From positions 372,001 to 436,000 of the forward strand of contig JAZKJV010000299.1 of NCBI GenBank assembly GCA_037367405.1: a stretch of 64,000 nucleotides of DNA, in the 5' to 3' direction. This DNA is from Ottelia alismoides. Lineage: Eukaryota > Streptophyta > Magnoliopsida > Alismatales > Hydrocharitaceae. The notes beneath the pieces are model-generated. The model was given only the letters and a program-made list of their open reading frames with translations. It was not told where the DNA came from and searched no databases. Positions 34,566 to 44,270 of this stretch are shown here, one piece after another (positions within the stretch are counted from its first letter, which is position 1; every line of letters begins with the position of its first letter). A program made the translations under genes and the position numbers.

Positions 34566-35742
34566 TGTTGGTATGAGAATCTCGAAGGATCGGATAAATT
34601 AATGATATGAATGTCGTTGCTGCTATCCCCAAAAATCCTGCGATATTTTTTTTTATTTTTTTCTACTTATTAACCTGTATAGCGGACAGGGTCGAACTCA
34701 GGGAGGCTAAAATCTCGAGGGTTATTCAATTAATCAAAAATCAATTAAGAGAAAATAAGAACCTCAAAGGACAACTATCCTTAATTTTTGTGATTTTTTT
34801 ATTTTCTTATTTCTAATTTTTTTTTCTAATTTTCAAATTTTTAGTGATTTTGATTTTGTAATTTTTTTAACGAACAATATGCACAAGCACAAGAAATGTG
34901 CACACCAACTTTTTTTGTAATTTTCAATTATACCAAAAATGCTCAGAAAAATCCAGAGAAAATATTTTTAGGTTTAAAAGTTTTGAAATATTTTTGAGAA
35001 TTTTTCTGGAATTTTTAGATGTTTTTTATATTTTTCTAAAAATCAAGCAGTGAGAAAATGCGAAAATGTGCACAACCTGGAGTAATTTGCAACTTAAAAA
35101 TATTTTAATGCCCAAAACTCCTAGCAAATATTTTTAAAATAAAGTAGAAGCAATTATCTACAAATAGGAACTAGAATCACTATTTTTGGGATTTTGTAGA
35201 ATTTTTTAAGATTTTTATAAGCTTTTTGATGTTTTCATTTTTTGGGTTTTATAAAGAATTAATGCGTGAAATTTGGTCAGAATTTAAAAGACAATGAAAT
35301 AAAGCTGCCTATTTTTTTGGAATTTTCGGAACAATATTTGAATTTTTATGAATTTTTGAATTTCAGGAAGAGAAAAATGACATGTTTTTGATTTTTTAAT
35401 AATAATAAATGAAGATAAAATGAAATGGAAATTTTCTGTTATGAAAAACACCACAGAAGAAGCATGCACAAATTTTTTGAGAATTTTTTGACTTATAAAA
35501 ACATTTATTTCAATAGAGAATTCATATAAATTAAAGAGTCTGAGTAACAGGTATTGAAATGCAGTGATTCAATGTTTTTACATTAAATAAATAATAACAA
35601 TAAATGTGCTGGCTGAAAGTGAGATTTTACTAATAAAATGTGCCACGTACGCGACTTGTACTGGAGCAGGGCATTTCTGCAATATTTGAGAACTTCTGGT
35701 GTTCACGCCACTTTTGAATCCTCCAAGGGCGTTGATGTAATT

Positions 35743-36360
35743 TTACCAATGAAATGTTGAAGCCCTAATTCTCTTCCTGTTCTCTTCATTCAAAACCAAG
35801 GGGGCAAGGGTACCACGTGCAGGCCGACACCTTCTTCTTCTCCCTAAGGGCGGTGGTGCGGCTGCTGGTGGTTGGCGGTGAGGCGAACTTCTTCGAGGAT
35901 GGAAGGGCTGTCGATGGCGTTGGTGGGGCAACGCCTCACATGACGGTGGAAGATGGCGTTGGACAAGGTGCTTGAGGCCGGACAGAGGGCAGCTTCGAGG
36001 CTGCTGGTGGTGGAGCAACGCCTTGCGCGGTGGTGGGAGGGGCTGAGGGAGGTTGCTCAGAGGACGCGCGTGGCAGAGGTCTGCTATCGTGCGGAGGTTG
36101 CCCATGCTCTGGTGGAGCGCCGCCTCTGAATGGCTGCGAGGCGTTGAAGGTGCGGCAGAGGAGGGGAGAGGGCCCAACGATGGTGGCAGGGAGTGGTGGT
36201 GCTGCGACCGAGGAAGGCGTGGCTGAGCACGGTGGAGATGGCCATCCATGCGACTGCGGTGGTGGCAGGGGGTGGCGGCCCTGTTACCGTCTCTCCTTCT
36301 CTTTTTTTGTTTTATTTTTTTGTAAATTTTATTTCTTTTGTAAATAGTGAATGAAAACAA
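35743..36360 (-). other. GC-rich block with 205-codon frame in G2 LTR
   Basis: A sharply GC-rich island in very AT-rich LTR. On the minus (element-sense) strand 205 codons are open, rich in Pro, His, Arg and Ser. On the plus strand the matching frame in the other LTR reads MALVGQCLTWLWKMALDEVL, helical and Ala/Arg-rich. The sense frame is broken into three pieces in the other LTR (46900-47402), so coding is doubtful. The composition suggests capture of GC-rich host sequence or an LTR regulatory island. Confidence 0.45.
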
Positions 36361-37926
36361 TAATAAAAAATACCCTTTTTTCTTTATCTTTTTGTAAATC
36401 CGAAATATAGGAATTAAAAACCAAAGATAAGAAATGTATTTTTTTAATTATTTTCTAATCTTTTTTTAATATTATCCTACAAAACAATTGTTAGAGATAA
36501 AGAAAACAAATATTATTTATTTATTTTTTAATTTATTTACAAATAGAAAAATGAACGAGGATCCGACGGAAATGAAAGGATTGAATCCGATTCTCCGACC
36601 ACCGTGTGTGGTCGGAGTTGATAGATCGTGGGAGATAGAAAATGAACGCGGAGAGATCGAGAACGTGAGATGAAAAATCAAGTCGAAGCGAATCAAATCC
36701 TGATGAGATTTTTTTTAAGATCTAGAGAAATAAATTACGATGGAATTAAAATACAAAATTTAAACTACGATTAACCTAAGATAAAAATGAGAAAAATGAC
36801 AATGGATCTCACATTAGGAGCGGAAATGGACTGTGATCGCCTCGACGAAAGACGACTCGCTGTCACCAGATGGCTCGGAGGCTAGGCACTTTTCTCGATG
36901 AAATTTTCTCTTGGAGATCGAACTTCTCTCTCTAAAGATTGATCAAGTTGAAATGAGGGAGAAGGAGCCATATAAATAGAAAATATAGAATGAAATTTGA
37001 ATTTTTTGTATAAAGAGAGAAGAGAGATGAAAATTGAAATGAATGTTTGAATTTTTTGGTGGAAGAGATGAAATGAGATAAAGTAAAAGAGATAAAAATA
37101 TTTACAAAATTATCTATTTTTTTAAATTTTCGTCACTTTATTTATTTAAAATAAAAAATGTTATTTTTTATTTTTGTGGTGGTTAATTAAAAATAACAAC
37201 TATATACATATACTATATACATATATGACATTATACACAAGGGTAAATGAGGAAATTAGCCTTTTTTGTTTTAAAAATTTTATTTTTTATTTTCATTTTT
37301 TTATTTTAAATAATTAGTAAAAATATTTACAAATATATACAAATACAATATGCACAAAATACGTGGGAAAATTGCACAAACCACCCCAGAAAACCGATTT
37401 TTCAACCGTAACTCCAAAAATTATGAAAATACAGCCATTTTAAAGATAATTTAATATCGAATCCAATGGAAGTGAGATTGATTCAATTTGAGCTCATATG
37501 GAGCCGGAATTGATCTTTCAATTAGTGCTTAATGGCTTTTTCCATGTGTGTTTACCTTTATTCTATACAAGATTTAAGTGTGCAATTATTTTTATTAATT
37601 AGAACACATTTTTATTTACAACTTTGGTTTTGAAAGTTATTTGATTTGAGGTCAATTAATGAACAAATAAACTAGTATCAGTTTTATACAGATATACACA
37701 AAATAAGTGAGAAGTATTTACAACAACACACACACACATATTTTTTTGATTTTCTGCTTAAGGACCCTTATCTCCCCAACTTTATTCCTGGTCGATCAGG
37801 TCAAATCTTGGCCTTCTCTTGGGGTTTGGGTCAGCATGTATACAGTCTTCCCTTTTTTTATTTTATTTTCTTTATTTTTCCTTTCTTTCTTTCTTTATTT
37901 ATTTTAGGATAAAATTAGTAAGAAGT

Positions 37927-38740
37927 GTCGTTGCTGCTATCCCCAAAAATCCCATGACAAACAATTTTTTTGCTACTTATTAACATGTATAGCGAACATG
38001 GTCGAACTCAGGGAGGCTACAAATCCCGAGGGTTATTCAATTAATAAAAAATCAATTAAGAGAAAACAATAATCTCAAAGGACAACTATCCTTGGTTTTT
38101 ATGATTTTTTATTTTCTTATTTTTATTTTAAATAATTAGTAAAAATATTTACAAATATATACAAATACAATATGGACAAAATACATGGGAAAATTGTACA
38201 AACCACCCCAGAAAACTGACTTTTCAACTGTAACTCCAAAAATTATTTAAATATAGCCATTTTAAAGATAATTTAATTTTGAATCCAATGGAAGTGAGAT
38301 TGATTCAATTTGAGCTCAAATGGAACCGGAATTGGTCTTCTAATTAGTGCTTAGTGGCTTTTTCCAAGTGTGGTTACTTTTATTCTATACATGATTTAAT
38401 TGTGTAATTATTTTTATTAATTAGAACACATTTTTATTTACAACTTTTGTTTTGAACGTTATTTGATTTGAGGTCAATTAAGGCACAAATAAATTAGTGT
38501 TAATTTTATACAGATATACACAAAATAGGTGAGAAGTATTTACAACAACACATACATATTTTTTTGATTTTCTGCTTAAGGACCCTTATCTCTCCTTACT
38601 TTATTCCTGGTCGATCAGGTCAAGTCTTGACCTTCTCTCGGGGTTCGGGTCAGCCTGTATACAATCTTTCCTTTTTTTATTTTCTTTATTTTTCCTTTCT
38701 TTCTTTCTTTATTTATTTTAGGTTAAAATTAGTAAGAAGT
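37927..38740. repeat. partial LTR copy inside the left G2 LTR
   Basis: Sequence from near the TG end of the LTR (34609-34800, GTCGTTGCTGCTATCCCC) recurs at 37927-38115 and is joined directly to a second copy of 37296-37921 at 38116-38740. The right LTR has neither. It is an LTR copy with a large internal deletion fused in tandem. Confidence 0.8.
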
Positions 38741-38860
38741 GTACAATATTTACACAGATGCAAGTTAGTAAGAATATGGAGTTAGTGTTATATGCAGGTG
38801 TTTTATAAGGGATTTTAAGGTAAAATAAATGAATAAAGATGACGAATCATAGATTCATCA

Positions 38861-38880
38861 TCCCTCTATGCTTTACCTTT
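38861..38880 (-). other. polypurine tract of G2
   Basis: Minus strand reads AAAGCATAGAGGGA directly before the LTR start TGATGAATC. It is weak as a PPT but at the right position. Confidence 0.4.
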
Positions 38881-40146
38881 GCTAGTCCCTTAGCAAACAC
38901 TTATTTGAAAGAATAAGTGAAGAAAAAGAAAAAGAAAAAGAAAGGGAAAATAAAGAAAGTCGGACAATATCGAGTATTAAAGTTATCTTCATAAAATTGT
39001 AGTTTGGAGCTCTGTCGGACCATTGGATTATTGGTGTGTCGGAACTTCTGTGAGACTTAGAATTTTAAAATCGACAGTCTTCAAGTTCTACACATCATTA
39101 TCACAGTTTGGGCTCATAAGTCATCTTAGATTATTCATCTTCCCAAAGCATACCCTATGAACATTGAACAATCGACTCATGTGTGTGAAAGGTTTTAGCT
39201 CTTCCCATCCAGAATGCCGGACTATCATACAAATCTCCTCTCTAATAACTCATCCTCGGGGAGTCAGGTATTTCCTTCTAAGGTCTATCGCGCTGTGTTC
39301 ACAATCGAATTGGGGGAGAAGTTAGAAGAAGGAGAAAAGAACTGGAGAGTGGCCAGTGTAGTCACCTCTCCATGTGAAGCTGGCCAGTGTAGCCGAGTCT
39401 CCACCAAGATCTGCAGGTTTTCTTGAAGCTTGGACCTTTTTGGTCAGATATTTATTTGGTAGTAGCTTCTTTCTATTTGGATTTTTGGTGGTTCTGCTTG
39501 GATCTTGTTGTGCCCCTACGGATATAGAATCTTTTTATTTCCGTACATGTTTTGGGGTCTTAGAAAAAATTGTGCCCAGCCGTGCATCCCTTTTCTGAAG
39601 CTTTATTTCAACCCGTACTCCGGTCTTTAGATTTCCACGCTACCAGAAAAGAAACTCACACAGTCTTCCAACATCCCGTTTGAGTTGAGCTAAGTGCATA
39701 GTGCGAGAGTACAAATTGATTCCCTATTCCAGAGTTATACCCAGAATGAAGAGAACATGTTAGACACTAAGAGTCAAACACTGCACATTGTTATGTGGAA
39801 CTCAAAGAATTAAGTCAAAGACCTAAAGCTTCTAAAATCCTATTTCTCGGTGAAGTTCCTCTGAAAATTAGGTGGATTAAGGTCCAACTAAGCTCCATTC
39901 TTCAATTTTATTCCATACATAGTTTAAATGTCAATACTATCCTGAAAGATGCACGTGCAAATGCAAAATATGAACAATGCAAAGAGTTTTTTTTGAAAAG
40001 AAATGTTGCACATGTGAAAAGAACATTTTTTTAAACAATTTTCTAATTTTGAACTTTTTGTGGATTTTTGGAGGAAAATGCAGATGTAAAAGAAAGGTTT
40101 TTTTAATGATGCAATTTTTTATAGATTTTTGGTTTTGTAGTTTTTT
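38881..40146 (-). other. non-coding 3' region of G2
   Basis: 1.3 kb with only short frames on either strand. I recognise no domain. It precedes the duplicated T-rich segment and lies between the hairpin array and the 3' LTR in element sense. Confidence 0.5.
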
Positions 40147-40408
40147 TAAGGAAAGGAAAAAAGGTTAGTAATAAAAATGTACAAGTATAGACAAGATTTT
40201 TTTTCTTTTGTTTGTTTGTTTTTTGGTTTTTGTTTTTGTTTTTGTGTTTTTTTGTGTTTTTTGTTTGTTTGTTTTTTTAAGGAAAAAGGGTTAGTAATAA
40301 AAATGTACAAGTATATACAAGATTTTTTTTGTTTGTTTTTTTGTTTTGTTTTGTTTTTTTTATTTTTTCTATTTATTACACACGTGGATTTTACAAAATT
40401 ATACACAT
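40147..40408. repeat. tandem ~132-bp duplication in G2
   Basis: AAGGAAA followed by GGTTAGTAATAAAAATGTAC and a T/GT-rich tract occurs at 40147 and again at 40279. The T-rich parts are low complexity with TTTG repeats. Confidence 0.8.
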
Positions 40409-40469
40409 AACCCCCCAAATAAACGTATTTAAAAGTACAAGTTATGTTTGAAGTATATATACAATATAT

Positions 40470-40860
40470 ACGACACCCCCTATACTTAGCTCGATCTATG
40501 TCCTCATAGTGATCAGAGAGCGAAAAAAGAAGACATAACTCGTGCTAAATATAGAAAAGTGAAAAGACTCCTATGCTACAATGACTCAAAGAAAAGATAA
40601 AAAGAAGAGAAGTTGGTGATCCCCCCCATACTTAGGATCAAGTAATCCTAAGTATAGTAGAGTGTACAAAGGGGGAAAACCGATGAAGAGAATGTACAGA
40701 CTCAAAAATAAAAAGACACGATATGAACAACATCACCCCTATACTTAGGGTAGAGTATCCCTAAGTATAGGCAACAACAAGAGTGATGAACATTATGAAT
40801 ATGAACAACACAAATCATTCACCCCCCATATACTTAGGATAAAGCACATCCTAAGTGTAG
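40470..40860 (-). repeat. array of hairpin plus polypurine units in G2
   Basis: The word CCCC(C)ATACTTAGG occurs at about 40476, 40624, 40736 and 40826. Three copies are followed by their reverse complement, making perfect or near-perfect hairpins: arms 40628-40638/40645-40655 (11 bp, loop 6), 40739-40750/40759-40770 (12 bp, loop 8), 40831-40840/40848-40857 (10 bp, one mismatch). In the element's sense each hairpin is followed by a G-run such as TATGGGGGGG, resembling a polypurine tract. Confidence 0.82.
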
Positions 40861-41101
40861 CATATACACACACACGAAAAAGGGGTGAATGATAAAACAA
40901 GAGAAGAAAGAGTGAAACGAAAGGATATACAAGAGGAGTGGATGTACAAAGGTCAAGAAGGTCGAAAGCAAACCTTCTTGCGGGACCGCTGAGGTATGGT
41001 TTTGACAAGGTGTAGGTTGATATTGGGATCATCATTAGGCATAAACTGAGTAGGATCAACCAAGAATGTATCCTCAGCGGTTTCAGATTGTGCAGGCCTA
41101 A

Positions 41102-41690
41102 CTAGGTATTGGAAGTAGTGTGGTCATGTCTTGCCTGGGAATTCTCGCAAATATCAAAGTAAAATGGCTCGAAATCATTATCAGAAAAAGTAGGATTAAT
41201 TTCAGCCCGGCAAGCCTCTACCGGATCATCATCTTTATCAAAAGGCCCAAATTCCTTTATAAAAGCAATCAAATCAAATTTGTCCCGATCGGTCTCATCT
41301 GAATCAGGGTGAATAGGCATGGACTCATTAGTGGAAGTAGTCGAATCATGTCCGTCCTGTCTAGTCTCAGATTTTGCCTTCCACTCTAAGCTGTCTATCG
41401 TGTAAATTCCGCAGATGTCATTAATGCATCTCCACATACCAGAAGGGGGAACTCCATGGTCTATGCTTTCCGAGTCTTCCTCCTTGAAGAGGAATTCCTA
41501 GGTTTCATTATCATCCAATATATAAAAAGAATCTCTGATATTATCATCGAGGTCAAATTCCTTGGGGTTGGCTAACACGGGCGAGCTCTCATGGGATGCA
41601 GGTCTCTGGTCAGTAGTGGGTGTAGTGATCAACACGTCGCTCCCCGCATCAGAATGGAAGCGAATCTCTCCTCAACCATAATCAATAACG
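41102..41690 (-). pseudogene. post-protease frame of G2
   Basis: After the protease the minus strand continues with an acidic stretch, FDLDDNIRDSFYILDDNET, a stop, EEDSESIDHGVPPSGMW, then an open frame of 111 codons with many Asp, Glu and Ser. The same place in G1 holds an acidic linker leading into RT. Here the frame ends at two stops near 41102 and no RT follows, so the linker marks the deletion point of the polymerase. Confidence 0.6.
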
Positions 41691-41781
41691 ACTCACGCAG
41701 AGGTGAGGAAAGGCCGTCCCAGGATGATTAGAGGGTGTTCCATAGAGGTGGAGGTCTCCATGGGAATTACAACAAATTCTG

Positions 41782-41790
41782 AAGTAAAAT
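41782..41790. repeat. left TSD of Pack-MULE
   Basis: AAGTAAAAT, identical to 43252-43260. Confidence 0.9.
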
Positions 41791-41940
41791 GGGTAAATTA
41801 CAAAAGGGTCTGATCTTTACATAAATTCCCAAATTAGGGACTAATCTTTAGTTTGTAACAAATAGGGGACTAAAGTTTAACTTAACGTTCCAGTCCCCAA
41901 TGCCATCAACGGGCAGCTCAACCCATGGCTGAAGTTGACA
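41791..41940 (+). repeat. left TIR of Pack-MULE
   Basis: Inverted copy of 43100-43251; shared words include CTAATCTTTAGTTTGTAACA and CTAAAGTTTAACTTAACG. Confidence 0.88.
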
Positions 41941-41965
41941 AAATTACCCCTGGCGAGTGGGGAAG

Positions 41966-42578
41966 GTGAAGAAACGGTACATTACCTCACGGAGGAGATA
42001 CTGAAAGAGCATCCCAACCTCTGCTTGTGGATGGAGCCATCTCTCAACATGCATCGCGAGCTCATGGTGAAGCAGGTCCCCTGCCTCGCCATGAGGGTTG
42101 CGGAGTAGGTCATCAAGGAATGGGGCGCGACCCTTGTCCGACATCACCCACCTCATCTTTTGCACAACATGCGGCTTGGACTTTCTCGATGCTGACCTCC
42201 GGCTGATCAAGCTCCTTGGCCTCCCATACATAGTCAAGCGGACCATGATGTACATGCAAGGCTGCTTCGTGGGAGCCATGTCCTTCCGCATCACCAAGGA
42301 TATCGTTGAGAACAATCGGGGTGCTCGTATGCTCATCGATTGCGCCAAGATGACCATGGGTTGGTTCTGAGGCCCAACGGAAAACACCTGGACAACCTCA
42401 TTGGATGCGCGATGCTCTGCGATGGTGCGTGGGTTGTGGTGTTCAGAGCCGACCCAGTGGCCGACATGGAGAAGCTCATCTTCGAGATTTTGTCGGATGG
42501 AGTGTATACATCCCCTTATGGCGTGCTCAACATGGAACCTCTGGCAGGAATCCTCAATGTGGATGAGCAACTCGATGG
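41966..42578 (+). pseudogene. captured chalcone-synthase-like (type III PKS) fragment
   Basis: Read through frame changes, the plus strand gives KKRYIT, LTEEILKEHPNLC, WMEPSLN, AIKEWG-like VIKEWG, then DITHLIFCTTCGLDF, LIKLLGL, the active-site block MMYMQGCFVGAM with the nucleophile Cys, KDIVENNRGARMLI, HLDNLIGCAMLCDGAWVVVF, and ADPVADMEKLIFEI. This follows plant chalcone-synthase-type enzymes from about residue 57 to 270. Those enzymes condense a CoA starter with malonyl-CoA. The C-terminal His and Asn of the catalytic triad are absent. At least three indels and two stops (CGA to TGA near 42369, TAG near 42108) make it non-functional. It may derive from a CHS-like paralogue such as a stilbene or bibenzyl-type enzyme. 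Confidence 0.85.
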
Positions 42579-42890
42579 AATAGAACTTGTAGAGATCGGT
42601 GAGGCTGAATAGCATGATGTAGCCAACGAGGACCACCTGGAGTGCGGCCACGACTCTGGAGAGATTAAGCCCACGACAACAGGATCTCCTCATCTTGACG
42701 GACCCCTCCATCGCCCAGCTTCTTTGGTTTGGATCTCTGGTGGGTTACATAACCCCCCTGTGCAAACCCACCTAAAAGTTCCGATTTTGATTTTGGTGCA
42801 ACAACATATTAGAGTTGGGAGCGTACAGTGGTGGTGATCGGAACTTATGGATGTGGAGAAAAAGGGAATGGGAGGAGGCATGGGTGGCAA
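42579..42890 (-). pseudogene. captured 5' end of an unidentified host gene
   Basis: On the minus strand an ATG at 42711 opens MEGSVKMRRSCCRGLNLSRV, then VVLVGYIMLFSLTDLYKFYS, a basic N-terminus followed by a hydrophobic, probably membrane-spanning segment. Upstream (42712-42890) is a CT-rich 5'-UTR-like sequence. Similarity to the polyketide-synthase fragment stops where this begins, so the same minus frame past about 42578 is merely antisense. It resembles the first exon of a small plant membrane protein, but I cannot name it. Confidence 0.5.
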
Positions 42891-42903
42891 GCAACGTGCC
42901 CCC

Positions 42904-43086
42904 CTAACAGGAGCCAGAGGAACAAGAGGAAGAAGGACATGGGGGCCACGTGACGGAGGAGAGGCGACTCTTGTGGAATACGCCGAGGATGTGTTGGCCG
43001 AAGGCCTCCTTCGCCGGAGATAGCTCCTCCTCCGGTTTCATGTCGTAGAGCTCCCTTACCAACATGTTCAGATATGTACTATTCAT
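42904..43086 (-). pseudogene. third captured coding fragment, unidentified
   Basis: Minus-strand 60-codon frame, MNSTYLNMLVRELYDMKPEE then ELSPAKEAFGQHILGVF, charged and without repeats, very different in composition from the Cys/Ser-rich tail that follows. It looks like genuine coding sequence from a host exon, perhaps continuing past 43086 into the TIR. Family unknown; it could belong to the same gene as 42579-42890. Confidence 0.4.
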
Positions 43087-43099
43087 ATGAGGGTATTTT

Positions 43100-43251
43100 C
43101 GTCAACGTCAGCCACAGGTTGAGCCGTCCATTGACGGCAATTGGGACTGGAATGTTAAGTTAAACTTTAGTCCCTTATTTGTTACAAACTAAAGATTAAT
43201 CCGTATTTTGGGAATCCATGTAAAGATCAGTCCCTTTTTTGTAATTTACCC
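43100..43251 (-). repeat. right TIR of Pack-MULE
   Basis: Inverted copy of 41791-41940. Confidence 0.88.
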
Positions 43252-43260
43252 AAGTAAAAT
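43252..43260. repeat. right TSD of Pack-MULE
   Basis: AAGTAAAAT, identical to 41782-41790. Confidence 0.9.
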
Positions 43261-43499
43261 TCATGCCATGAATAAGAATGACAGCATTTTTCTAGAATAC
43301 CCTTTGTCCTTTGGATAGATCCATCAGCAAATTGAACTATCATCCTGGTTTTCTTGAGAGACCCAAGATGAAGAGGCTATACCATAGAGAAGGGTATTAT
43401 ATTGATTGACAAAGCACCGTCAAGGAGAGTGTTATCACAAGAATAGTCAGATATGGAGCAACTTACAAGAGGTGTGGCAGTGTTCCCTTTCTTAAAATA

Positions 43500-44270
43500 C
43501 TGACGGTGAGAGATGGCATAGGAAGTGACCATGGTCAAGATGTGACGCTCAGATCTTCTCCTTCGATTTCTCTTCTTGTGTTCAGGAGTAGATAAATATA
43601 TCATGGCCTATTGAAGTGGGGCTTTAATAATCTCGTGAATGGTGGCCAACACTTCAGGTTCAGTCAAATGTTTTTTGAATTTTTGGACCTCATCCATACA
43701 AGGGAGGCGATCAGAATCAACATTTACACGAGGATTGCCAAGAGCAGTCTGTATAATGGAATCCTAGGGGTCAAGATTGGGACATGATGTGAATATATGC
43801 GTGGATAAATGATCGGGCATTTGGGTCCTCTCCTCACAAAATGAATCAACAATGTGTCTCCCAGAATCTTTTTGGATTTTCAAAATTTTCTCATTTTTTT
43901 TGTATTTTGGGCGATTGCAAGCTCTCATGATTATCCTCAAGTGAATCCATATCCTCAAATAGTGGAGCAACGTTCTGGCTCGTATTTATGTTAAATAGAT
44001 TTGTAATCCTTGAATTCACATGCTCCATCATCTTGTTCAGTGTCTCAAGTGTGGAAATCATGAAAGGTGACTCAAAAATCCCAGGATCGGGTGGGTTGAA
44101 TGAGGGTGGGTGAAAATCATCGCTTGATTCCTGAAATTATGTGTTAGATGAATATGCACAAAAATTAGGAGGAAAGTCCTCCTGGAAAAGGGAAGGTGGA
44201 TCGTCTGGAGAGTACGAGGTATCCGCGAAGATCGGATTAAAATAACTCCAGTCGGTCATCTCCGAAACAA
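43500..44270 (-). pseudogene. G2 gag-position sequence, decayed
   Basis: On the minus strand, starting around MTDWSYFNPIFADTSYSPDD near 44265, there is a broken frame with a possible coiled coil (TLETLNKMMEHVNSRITNLF), several stops, and a basic stretch (KKRNRRRRSERH) near 43590. Its place between leader and protease is that of gag, but I see no Retrotrans_gag motif or zinc knuckle. Confidence 0.45.

Larger units (their letters stand above)
34566..38860 (-). mobile_element. 3' LTR of G2 (left copy), with internal duplication
   Basis: Matches 45695-49211 but is 0.78 kb longer because of a rearranged duplicate at about 37927-38740. It carries the GC-rich block at 35750-36290 and the TATA-like motif at about 36968-36977. 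Confidence 0.87.
41791..43251. mobile_element. Pack-MULE (1461 bp) carrying host gene fragments
   Basis: It starts GGGTAAATTACAAAA and ends with the reverse complement TTTTGTAATTTACCC. The inverted repeats run about 150 bases at each end (41791-41940 and 43100-43251) with few mismatches. A 9-bp direct repeat AAGTAAAAT flanks it. Long TIRs and a 9-bp TSD are typical of Mutator-like elements. No transposase is present; the middle is GC-rich and holds pieces of host genes, the definition of a Pack-MULE. Confidence 0.9.
41650..43500 (-). pseudogene. G2 aspartic protease, split by Pack-MULE
   Basis: The N-terminal part lies right of the MULE: DNTLLDGALSINIIPFSM (active site D-G-A, at about 43400-43445), then GSLKKTRMIVQFADGSIQRT. 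The C-terminal part lies left of it: VVIPMETSTSMEHPLIILGR, then PFLTSAHVVID. Together they give the gypsy retropepsin layout LLDxGASxNxxP, xxADxSxxxxxG, LGRPFL. The MULE cuts between them at a 9-bp duplicated target. The active-site Gly is followed by Ala-Leu rather than Ala-Ser. Also broken by stops. Confidence 0.8.

Noticed and set aside
34600..34816. Host gene at 34607-34816 and its counterpart at 45740-46118
   Set aside because: Both are AT-rich LTR sequence repeated in the two G2 LTRs.
36968..36978. TATAAATA on the plus strand of the left G2 LTR as an antisense promoter
   Set aside because: The bases also form a sense-strand TATA-like motif, and nothing downstream on the plus strand supports a transcript.
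40146..40418. Lys/Gln-rich and Phe-rich open frames
   Set aside because: They are translations of T-rich, GT-rich tandem repeats.
40470..40860. CRISPR-like array, because of regularly recurring palindromic words
   Set aside because: Spacing is irregular (about 148, 112 and 90 bases), the units are hairpins inside a plant retrotransposon, and no cas-like genes are present.
41944..42711. 255-codon minus-strand frame across the Pack-MULE interior
   Set aside because: Most of it is the antisense of the chalcone-synthase-like fragment. Only its first ~45 codons, outside that fragment, look like genuine coding sequence.
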